Part shown: positions 42,301 through 54,300 of the stretch, one piece after another
Position numbering within the stretch: the first letter of the stretch is position 1
Layout of the letters: each line of letters begins with the position of its first letter
NCBI RefSeq assembly: GCF_004798865.1
Contig: NW_025335761.1
Span: forward strand, 18,682,299-18,746,298
Source: Varanus komodoensis
Lineage: Eukaryota > Chordata > Lepidosauria > Squamata > Varanidae
Length of the DNA: 64,000 bases
Reading direction: 5' to 3'
The notes under the pieces: generated by a model
Told to the model about the DNA's origin: nothing
The model's database searches: none
What the model saw: the letters and a program-made list of their open reading frames with translations, nothing else
Made by a program: the position numbers and the translations under genes

Positions 42301-45300
42301 CTTTACAAGAAGTGGCATGCCTCTATACACCAATTACTGAGGAGGCAGAAGAATATGCATCCTGTACCCATCCTTCTTGAGGGATCCTGTGGGGAAAATG
42401 GTGGGCCACCATAGATACGGAGTGCTAGACTGAATAGACCATTGATCTGATCCAGCATGGTTTTTTCATATGTACTTAGTGTAAACTTTTCTCAAAAAGA
42501 CCTCCACCCTACAATTCCCAGTTGCATGCCCAGTGCAAACTTACAGTAAGTCATTAAGTAGGCTACATTACAGAATGGTTTAGATCCAGGTTTAGTTATA
42601 TTGAAGAATAGGCCCACTGATTGCAATGGATCTACAGCCAGTCATCTGAATAGTCATCTACTTTAAGTATGACTAAGTCTGCCTCCAGCCCTATGGACTG
42701 AAAGCATTAAAGTACCTAAGAGCTATATTGGAATAATTAATGAAACACTCCCAACAACCAAAAAATGTCTAGAAACACAGCCACATACACACTAACATAG
42801 CTTACTGTGTACGATACATGAAGTACAAGTGACACAAAATACATACTTGTACTCAACATTAAGAAAACCAAGATCATGGCATCTGGTCCTATCACTTCCT
42901 GGCAAATAGATGGGGAAGAAATGGAGGTAGTGACAGATTTTATTTTCCTGGGCTCCAAGATCACCGCAGATGGGGACTGCAGCCAAGAAATTAAAAGACT
43001 CTTGCTCCTGGGGAGGAAAGCTATGGCAAATCTAGACAGCATACTAAAAAGCAGAGACATCACCCTGCCAACAGAAGTACGTATAGTCAAGGCTATGCTC
43101 TTCCCAGTTGCAATGTATGGCTGTGAAAGCTGGACCATAAGGAAGGCTGAGTGCCGAAGAATTGAGGCCTTTGAATTGTGGTGCTGGAGGAGACTCCTGA
43201 GAGTCCCTTGGACCGCAAGGCGATCAAACTGGTCAGTTCTAGAGGAGATCAACCCTGACTGTTCTTTAGAAGACCAGATCCTGAAGATGAAACTCAAATA
43301 CTTTGGCCACCTAATGAGAAGGAAGGACTCTCTGGAGAGGAGCCTAATGTTGGGAACAATTGACGCCAAAAGAAGAAGGGGACGGCAGAGAATGAGGTGG
43401 CAAGATGGAGTCACTGAAGCTGTCAGTGTGAGCTTAAGTGGACTCTGGGGGATGGTGGAGGACAGGAAGGCCTGGAGGAATGTTGTCCATGGGGTTGCGA
43501 TGGGTCGGACACGACTTCGCGACTAACAACAACAATGCACTTTCAGACTCTCCTGAATTTGTTTTGAGAATCCTGGAGCAAGTTGAGTCAGGTATTTTTT
43601 CGTGGGGGGAGCACCGAGACTAATACAGTATTATTGTCATGTTACAACTAACAACAACACTTGGTATACGAGATGCTGAGGCATGAGGGGATGACATATA
43701 AAAGTTTTAAATAAATTAAATAAATTAAATAATGCATACCGTATACATGTTGTTGCAAATTAATAGTAACAGAAAATATGAAGCATATCTTAATTATTAA
43801 ATATTAGAGAACCACAGCTAAAGTGTTTTATTTAGATACTACATTTGGTGAAGAACCCTATCACCACTGGATAGGTTCCATAAAGCCCCTAGTATGAACA
43901 AGTTCATATTCAGATTCTCCAATTTCTACCTATTCTCTCCCAAAACTATAGTTCCTGGCATCGCACTATTCTGCACACTGTTCCCATCTCTCCACCACCT
44001 TCAGCCCTCAACATTTTGACAAGGAAGGAGTGAGAGAGCCCCACTGCATAAACAGAAATCAGTTCTTTTGCTCCAAAATATAGTTATACAACACTTTTTG
44101 TAAGCACTCAAGGTGTGTTTTGAAACATATAGTTTCTTTGTGAGCAAATTTGTGAGTTAGTATTACTAATTTCCTATTATAGATTAGAGAAAATGTGTTT
44201 GTGACTCATAGTGCAACCCATAAAAAAGTTTTATCATATGAATTTCTTGACTCACAATTAGCCACTGAATTATACTTGCTGGTCAACTCTGGAAATAGAA
44301 TTTATACTAAAAATTTAGCGCTAAACTAGATGAGACACTACTTGCACAATCAGAATGAATTCCACACCTGCTATTTGCTTTTGAAAAGCCGTTCATAAAA
44401 TTGTTTAGTATGTTCCACAAAAGGGGGTGTATTTGAAATTAACTTAGCAACTGGACAGAAAGAGAAATTATTGAACCAAAAAGAACATAAGGAAAAGAGG
44501 CTACAGTTTTTAGAGCAATATGCAGAGCATAGGTTTTAATTAAAATTGTATTTTTGTCTCAGTGTATTTTTTGTATTTTTGTCTCAGTGTATTTTTTGTA
44601 TTTTTGTATTTAATGGTAATTTATTATGTTCTATTGTATTTCAATGTATTTTATTGCGTTGTAAGCCGCCCCGAGGTTTCGGCAAGGGGCGGCATAGAAA
44701 TGTCATTGTTATAATAATAGTAATAATAATAGTAATAATAATAATAAGAGAGGGGATGAACTGGCAGATACAAGAAATATGCTGAAGAGGAAAACGTGGC
44801 AGAACTGATTGTGATAGTTCAGACTGTTGATATTTTAGAAATTACAGCCTCTAAAATAATTCATCTTTTCAACCTAAATTGCAAAACTAATATATAAGCA
44901 GTATGGGTTTTTATTCATTTATGGGGTCACCATGGGTGGGAGACACCTTGACAACACATAACAGCAGCAACAATAGACTTTTAACTACAAGTTTGTATAC
45001 CTCTGTATTTTGACAAGAAAATATATAGATTTCCCTGTCAGAAAACCCTGTGGGGAAAATGTTTTACAAGAAACCCTTTCTTTTTACCACTGTCACAATA
45101 CTATGCTCCAGTAATTGGGATGGAGTGCATTTCCTCAGCACCTAGAGTCTTGGGAAAGGGTAGGTGAAGAACTGGCAGGTCCACATTTCAAAACCAGAGG
45201 GACTAACTTGACAGATGATGATATCTCACCATACTATTTTACAAGTTAAGTGTTGGGGGGGGGGGGGCTCTGCTTTTCATTTGACAACGTATCATTTGAC

Positions 45301-48300
45301 AGCTGTCAGATAAGAAGCAAAGTAAACTATTTGCAGTCTTGCTTAGTCAATATTACTTATTGTACTTTGGCTGCAGACACTTAACACTGAACAAGGATGA
45401 CTTCATGTCAGTCACGCACACTTCTGCAAGACTGGAAAAAATACTGAAAGAACATTACAAAATATCTATAAACATTTCTGGCATCTAGAAGAAAAGATAG
45501 TTCTGATCAAGTGACAGACACTTCAATATGCCACTTGATCACCTTGGTGGGGCTGTCCATGGTTGAGATCATAAAAAATCAGGCAAGCTCAGCATCATGC
45601 TCATCACTTCCCTGGATGCATGATAGAGTTTGATAATGTCTAGAATAAGTTCTGGGTTGTGAAAAAAAGTTTGGCACTAAAACAAGCCACCTAGAAGGAA
45701 GCCGTCTGGGATCACAAGGCACAACAACTTACAATGATTAGTTACCCACAATGGATTGCTGAGTCGTGTGCATCCAGCCAGTGCACTGCTTTCTCAACTG
45801 AATAACATTTCAAAATAGGTTTTAATAAAATCCACACAAGATAGCAAGTGTTAACGAGTTTTAAGCCAGCAGCAGAGAAAAGCTGAGACAAGGCACAGAG
45901 AGAATAGTTTTTAATAATAGCTTTCACATGTGTATATTTTCCAGCTGCTTAAATAAGGAACAGGAGTATAGTTTCTTTATAGCAAGAAAGCAATGCTATT
46001 TTTATGACCTGGCATTCAAATTACTTTAAAGATAGCCATTCCTATTTCTCTGACATCAAATAAAAGCTCTTTATAGGAATATACTTAAAGGAAATAGTTT
46101 ATACAGCAGCTAAACTTGCATGAAATTATTTTCAGACTTTTAACAAAAATCTTAATTCTTATATCACATGAAGACTGTGATACAATTAGTTAATTGATGA
46201 AAACCATCAGGCAAGTTTAAGGACACACCTGTCTATTTTTAAATTGTATTTAAAAATACTGCTCTTTTTATTTATGAATGCAAAATAAAATATAGAGGAT
46301 GATTCATAACATTCTAGATCACATTAGAAACACAGAAACAGAACGAGTCAGAAGGGGTCTCTCAGGCCATCTAGTCTGACCCCTGACTCCAGCCAGCTCC
46401 ACTCACGACATGCCCACCATATACATGACTAGCCTATCTTTGAACACCCTCACAGATGGGGCCTCAACCACCTCCCATGGAAGCCCATTCCATATCCTCA
46501 GGGTCCTAACTGTCAGGAAGTACTTCCTGGCATCTAAATTGAAGCTGGGTTCCCTGAGCTTTGCTCCATTGGAGCGCGTCCTGCCCTCCTCTGCAGGGGA
46601 GAACAGGTCTCTACCCACCTCCGTGTGACATTCTTCCCCTTCACAAGCAATAGTTAACTAAGAAAGCAATTCTATGATTCCTGGGACATCTAATGCAAAA
46701 TTCTCCTCTCTGAGGAGGTAGCCGTTACTATAACCTCAGGAGGAAAAATCTAATCGGGGATTATTCCTCCAACTTTTCCAACTATCTGGAGTTACTATGA
46801 AAAGTAATTCAAGGACTTCCTCATTAAAAAGCATAGCTCCAGTAAAGAAGAAAATGAGAAGAGGGGCAGCCTGGAGAAGCACCAAGGATCTGCATGACCT
46901 AAATCCTGCCATCTATCATCCCTGTGGAATACCACTAAAAAGGAGGATTGAGAGTTGAAGATTGCTTCTACTGACGTTCCACTCAGCACTTGCCAGCAGA
47001 GTATATGAAAACTGGAACACTCCAGTGTCAGAGCATTCTCTTAACATTCATAGGATTACTTTGCAAAAGTATTACATTTATTTATTTTATTTATTTATTA
47101 AAACATTTTTATGCCGCCCCATTCGCCGAAGCCTCGGGGCGGCTTACAACATAGATTTTTGTTACAGATAGATTTACTGAACAAATGGTAAACACATCTT
47201 TATAATCTCATTTTTTCTGAAACACCATGTCCTGTCATGATATCATGAATACATGGGGTTTTGAATGGAAAGAACTTTAATTATGCTGGTGTAAAAGAAA
47301 CAGAAGCCAAACGATAAGACACCAAAGCAAATGGTGTTAGCACAATCCAGATGTGGATTTGAAGAAGCTGAAACTCTGGTTTCTACAGGGTTTTGATAAA
47401 TGGCACATTTTTCTCCTTTAGTAGTCTAATGACATATCTTTTCACCTTTTTAACAGTCTAACAAGCTGCCCAAGTGTTTTTGAAAACCTTATACTGAAAC
47501 TGATTATTAAAATGTGATAGAAGACTCATCATAAGTATCTGGATCAGTGATTTTTACACAGTGTTCTGGTTACTTTGAGTTATCTTAGAAACTTTTGAGT
47601 ACCTCTGAGACATCAGTTTAAAAAAATACACAAACACTTCATGAAATAAAGTCTGGCAATGGCAAACCTTTGTAGAGACACTAGTTATTGTTGGGTTAGT
47701 TTTAATTTTCTTAATGAACCTAGATGCATGCTGAGCAAACATATGAATAATCTTTGCTACGATGACTTGTCAGGTCAACAAAGGGGTCCTTAATGTTTTG
47801 TTGTATCAATTGGTAAGGATATAACTCATGGTGAACTGTCTATAGAATGTCTATAGAACGAATTTTAGTTTCATATATTTCTGCTGTCCACAGCTGAGTA
47901 GTGACAAGCCTAAACCTTCTATTACTTTAATGTAGAACAATATTGTAATACTCAATGGCATGACAAACTTGACCACAATATCACTGGCTTCAATTAATAA
48001 AGGAGTTGAACAATGATGGCAGAATATAAGGCAAGTCACTGCTACATATTTGTATGTATTATTGACAAAATTATATAAATATCTTTTGAAGGCCACAATC
48101 CAGTGTAGCTGTTGATAACCCTCCAAATGTAGAGAATTATAGACATTCAACAGAGGGTGGGAGGAAAGCTGAGGCAAGGATTGCCTCTGTGTTCCCTCAG
48201 CCCTTCGGGACAGACAGCTCATTTCAACCATCTCAGAATGTTACTCCCTTGCATAAGAAGGATGGCCTGAAGCACCACCCAGAACTTCCTGTATCCTGGC

Positions 48301-51300
48301 AGAGCCTTGCTCCCCATCCCTCTCCCAAACTAATTCCAAAGTCTACTTTTGACTTCAGAGCTGCAGCAAACATAAAAAGAATTATGCCAGCTTGTGGGGA
48401 TGGAAGAAGGACTCTCCAAATTAGGAGTCCTAGCTCCAACTTCTAGGCACTTTTCCAGAGTCACTGCTGGGGCTCCAGATTTTTCTATGTCTACCTGGAC
48501 TGTATCTCACAGCCATAGGACTGTACCCTTAATTACTTATGTAGGAATGATATACTGGGATGCTGGGAACAATAGATGGCAAAAGAAGAAGGGGACGGCA
48601 GAGAATGAGGTGGCTGGATGGAGTCACTGAAGCAGTTGGTGTGAGCTTGAGTGGACTCCAGGGGATGGTGGAGGACAGGAAGGCCTGGAGGAATGTTGTC
48701 CATGGGGTCGCAATGGGTCGGACACGACTTCACAACTAACAACAACAACAATGAATGATATGACATATATATCAATTTGCAAATGGTTATCTGTATTGAC
48801 TTTGTATTGCCCTGCCAATTTTACAGGATGCCATTCTGATTTGTGTTAAAAAGATCATATGAATTCACCCTGCATTCAAATTATTATTTGTTTCTATACT
48901 ACCACTTGGCTGAAGCTCTCTGAGCATGTATAAAACAAATAATAAAATAGAAATAACATAAAACAGCAGTGTTAAAAGAATTTAAAATTAAATTTAAATA
49001 GATGAAAAACACAGTAAATGACCCAGCAAGAAGAAAAATAACCAGGATAATCCCCTTGAGCCCTGGATAACCAAGGAGATCTTTAAAGGTCTCTGCATAG
49101 AGGGCTGCCTTGGCACTGAAAAGATGGCAATATGGTGCCAGGTAGGCTGCAGCAGGGTGGCTGTTCTAAAGATGGGAGGCCACCACAGAAAAGACCCTCC
49201 TCCTAGTTGCCACCCTCTGAACTTATGACGTTAGCAGCAGAGGCTGAACACTGTATCCAGGTAGATTAGAGTTGACTAGACTATTTAACAGAATAGAGGC
49301 ATATATAGAGATTTAAGCCAAGAAATTCATCTTATATTCAGGATGTTCTAAAATTTTAGTCTGCAAGAAACTCAGAAAACAGGAACGGTATATTCTATTT
49401 GTATCTCTTCTTGCTATATTCTTAAGACTTGAACCTTCTCACAAATACCAGTGTACACAGATATGTAACAGAATATACTCTCATGATCAATGGAAAGTTT
49501 GCAAAATCCCTACAAAAGGGAAAATGGATCCATTGGTAATCACCACAGTCATTCTATACCATGATCTGAACTACACCGCTGCTTTGTTGTATTCATTTGC
49601 AGTGAAGCTAAACAGGGAGAAGTTGATGCAGCAGTTGACGCCATCTAAAAATAGCATGACTGGAGGAATGAGACAATGGAAAGTGCAAGTCACATTAACC
49701 TAAGCAACCAAGGTGGACGAATGCACTGTGAAAACCACTACTGTTAGCAGCTGACCCAGAGTAAGCAATAATTTCTCTGATATTTATTGCTCAGACACAG
49801 ATATCCCATAGTTACATGCAGATGAGCTGGTATTTTTTTTCCTGATTGTGAAAACTGCTTTAAAACATCTGGACATTTGGCAAGTGTGAGAAACACCTGC
49901 AGTGGACTGTAAGGTAACATTATTCGCCTGAATCAGTAAGACAGTTCATACCCCCTCCATCCACCAATCCAAAATAGAAATGGCTAATTTGTGTTACATA
50001 TTTAGTTGAAAAGAAAGAACTGAACCAAACACACTTACCACTTCCTGAGATGAATATTTAGAATCCTCAGGATCAACTGACCAATAACAGTAATCAAAGC
50101 CAAATGCCACAACTTTCTCTCTCGGCTCCCAAGGTCCCTCATATCTGTTGTCCACCTGAGTTGAAAAGAAAACAGGAAGGTGCAACATGGTTTAGTTGTA
50201 TCAACAAGGATTATTCTAGAACGGGATGTTTATGCATGGTACCTTTTTATAATTACAAAATATCTAGGGAGCCATATATAGTTGTTGCATTACTTTTTCT
50301 AGGTGCAAATTTAAAATAAAATAATTAATGAAAGAAGCGCTGATATTACTCAAAGATATCCAGAATTTGCAGTGAAAACATTTCAAATCTTATTTAAATA
50401 TCCAAACAATGAAATTAAAAGCACAGCTAGATACATGCTAGATACAATGACATATGTAGGTAAGGACAGTTCATACATGCATGTTCATCACTCGCTGACT
50501 GCTGCATCAAGTTGCAATCAGCCCATATGAATAAGCTCCATGGATCAAACAGACCTTGTAAACAACTTCAAATCACCTGAAACATTTTTAATCAAGAGTT
50601 TTGCCCTGTTCTGGATGAGGCTGCACTCCCCCTAAAGGACAGGGTATGCAACTTGGGAGTGCTCCTTGACCCTGACCTGTCCCTACCATGTTGTACACTG
50701 GCAAGGATAACTAGGCCCAGCCAACCCTGCTCACTGCTGGAGAAGTCTACTCTTGAGCCACTGACAGGGACGGCTTCTCAGTACTGTCATGTACAAGGTA
50801 AAGCTTCTGACAGCAGGCCTCAAGCACTGCTTAGACACTTTGGAAGCTGAGGTTAGTAGTGCTTCCCTGATAGGGACTTGTCAAGACGAAGAAGGGTTAT
50901 TTGCCGTTTGAAAGAAACAGCTCACTGACTGTTTGGGCTCACCCATGGTGGACTGTGTCAGCTGAGTTCAGGTGACACAACAACTAACCATGGGTGAGAT
51001 CAACCCTAGAATAGCATATGGAGTGCCAACAATCCTCAGTCAACACATATGGTTGCCTTGCATTTTGTAAACAAGCTATCCTTAGTGAAGCACCCTCTGT
51101 TCACATGACATGACAACCCACCTACAGTAATGAACAAGGGTAGATTGTTGAGTCAGCTAAAACATGTCACTAAATAGTTATTAAACACATTCAGTCATAA
51201 GTCCCTCCTATCAGCAATGGATGGAAATATGGTATATCCTAATTGGAAAACTTAATCTTAGAAAAAGCAAATGAAAGTATATACATCAAGAGTGATCTCG

Positions 51301-54300
51301 TAACCAATGTGACTGCTCTCCAGAGTGCACAGATTAGGTACTATTAAGGTGCATTCTTATACAGAGAAGAAGAAGTCTTAAAACTCCCAACATTCACAAC
51401 TTTGTTCCCCTAAAAAAAAAGATGTTATCTGTGCGGAAATAAAACCAATGAAAATAAATTACTTCTGGTAGTTCTCGGTCCACATACTGCTGTATGTGGC
51501 TTTTGTAGGCTTTTGAGCCTACAAAAGCTTGTAGGCTTTTGAGCATAACTTTGCTAGCATGTGAAATGAGTGCAATGGTGCAGTAGTTTGAACATTAGTT
51601 GGCATTGCCTTTCTTTGGGATCAGAATGCAAACTGACTTTTTCCAATCCTGTGGCCACTGCTGAGTTTTCCAAATTTGCTGGCATATTGAGTGTAGCACA
51701 TTTACTGCATCATCTTTTAAGATTTTGAATAGCTCAGCTGGAATACTGTCACCTCCACTAGCTTTGTTGTTGCTCAGACATCCTAAGGCCCATTTGACTT
51801 CACATTCCAGGATGTCTGGCTCGAGGTCAGTGACCACCCCATCGTGGTTATCAGGGACGTTAAGCACTTTCTTGTCTAGTTCTTCTGGATAATCTTGCCA
51901 CCTCTTCTTAATCTCTTCTGCCTCTGTTAGGTCTCTGCCATTTTGGTCCTTTATTGTGCCCATCTTTGCATGAAACACTCCCTTCATATCTCCAATTCTC
52001 TTGAAGAGATCTCTGGTCCTCCCTATTCTATTGTTTTCTATTTCTTTGCACTGTTAAGAAGGCATTCTTATCTCTTCTAGCTGTTCTCTGGAATTCTGCA
52101 TTCAGTTGGGTGTATCTTTCCCTTTCTGCCTTGCCTTTTGCTTCCCTTCTTTCCTCAGCTATTTGTAAAGCTTCCTCAGACAGCCATTTTGCCTTCTTGC
52201 GTTTCTTTTTCTTTGGGATGGTTTTAGTTGCTACCTCTTATACAATGTTGCTAAACCTTTTCAGGCACTCTGTCTATCAGATCTAATTCCTTAAATCTAT
52301 TTGTCACCTCTACTGCATAATCATCAGGGATATGATTTAGGTCATCCCTGAGTGGCCCAGTGCTTTTCCCTACTTTCTTCAATTTAAGCCTAAATTTTAC
52401 AACGAGAAGCTCATGATCTGAGCCACAGTCAGCTCCTGGTCTTGTTTTTACTGACTGTATAGAGCTTCTCCATCTTTGGCTGCAGAGCACATAGTCAATC
52501 TGATTTCTGTGTTGACTGTCTGNNNNNNNNNNNNNNNNNNNNNNNNNNNNNNNNNNNNNNNNNNNNNNNNNNNNNNNNNNNNNNNNNNNNNNNNNNNNNN
52601 NNNNNNNNNNNNNNNNNNNNNNTATACTGACTGTATAGAGCTTCTCCATCTTTGGCTGCAGAGCACATAGTCAATCTGATTTCTGTGTTGACTGTCTGGT
52701 GATGTCCATGTGTAGAGTCGTCTCTTGGGTTGTTGGAAAAGAGTGTTTGCTATGACCATCGTATTCTCTTGACAAAATTCTATCAGCCTGTGCCCTGCTT
52801 CATTTTGTACTCCAAGGTCAAACTTGCCTGTTATTCCGGTTATCTTTTGGCTTCCTACTTTAGCATTCCAATCCCCCATGATGATAAGGACATCATTTTT
52901 TGGTGTTAATTCTAGAAGGTGTTGTAGGCCTTCACAGAACCAGATAACTTCAGCCTCTTCAGCACCAGTGGTTCAGCATCATAGACTTGGACTACTGTGA
53001 TGTTGAATGGTTTTTCTTGGATTCAAACTGAGATCATTCTGTCATTTTGGAGATTGTATGCCAGTACTGCTTTTCCTACTCTTTTATTGACTATGAAGGC
53101 TACTCCATTTCTTCTGAGGGATTCTTGCCCGCAGTAGTATACCTGAAGGTCATCTGAATTAAATTCACCCATTCCTGTCCATTTTAGTTCACTGATTCCT
53201 AAGATGTCAACGTTCAGTCTTGTCATCTCTTTTGACCACATCCAGCTTGCCTTGATTCATGGATCTTACATTCCAGGTTCCTATGGAGTATAGATCTTTA
53301 CAGCATCGGACTCTCCTTTCACCACCAGATACATCTGCAACTGAGTGTCCTTTCGGCTTTGACCCAGTTGCTTCATTCTTTCTGGCGCTACTAGTACTAG
53401 CCCTCTGGTCTTCCCCAGTAGCATTTTGGACACCTTCTGACCTGAAGGGCTCATCTTCCGGCATCATATCTTTTTGCCTTTTGGTACTATCCATGGGGTT
53501 TTCATGGCAAAGATACTGGAGTGGGTTGCTATTTCCTTCTCCAGTGGATCACGTTTTGTCAGAGCTCTCTGCTATGACCAGTCTGTCTTGTGTGGCCCTG
53601 CACGTCACAGCTCATAGCTTCATCGAGCTACGCAAGCCCCTTCGCACAACAAGGCAGTGATCCATGAAGGAGAAAATGCACTGTACTGCACAATTATCGT
53701 GGCATAAACCTTTCTGGTCTATTTTAAAAGATGGAGTAAGTGTAGCTTTAACTAGTTGAGAATACATTATTTCTCTCTTGCACATAGCCCCACTCACAGA
53801 ATGACAACACTCTTGGGGTCCCCAATATGGTGCTAACCTTTAACTTTCCTGATGGTCTTCAGGCCTCCTGCCCCTAACATTTAAGATTTTTAAACTAAAA
53901 ATGATTTTAATTGACAGACTAGTGTGCTGCAAATTTATGCCCTCTAGGGTCATCTGAGTTCATAAGAGAGGTTTTGTGTTTTGGAACTTAGTCCTCATTG
54001 CTGTCTGAGACAAGTCACTTTTCTCTTAGTTTCACCAATACTCATTTTGAGATCAGTCATACCCACCACAGCACCTGTTGCATGAATGGGCAAGCCCCAA
54101 AACATGACGGCCATTTTATGAGAGTGCCCACAATACTCAAAATTCTAAATATGCCCAGAAAGGTTGGGAATCCCTGCTCCATATTAAAAATTCTACAGAT
54201 CAATTCTTCAAAATCCTGAATGCTAGATGAACCTTCTAATTTTAACTGGTTGTAATTGTTAATCTAAACATATCTCCCAAAACAAGCAACTACAGAAGAA

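Noticed and set aside
42737-43414. 225-codon open frame on the minus strand
   Set aside because: Antisense shadow of the intact BovB ORF2 frame at 42876-43526.
52448-52879. Frames running through the N gap
   Set aside because: The unknown residues are assembly gap and the flanks are duplicates; no protein should be read across it.
53259-53660. 133-codon plus frame
   Set aside because: Antisense shadow of the BovB leader and endonuclease start.
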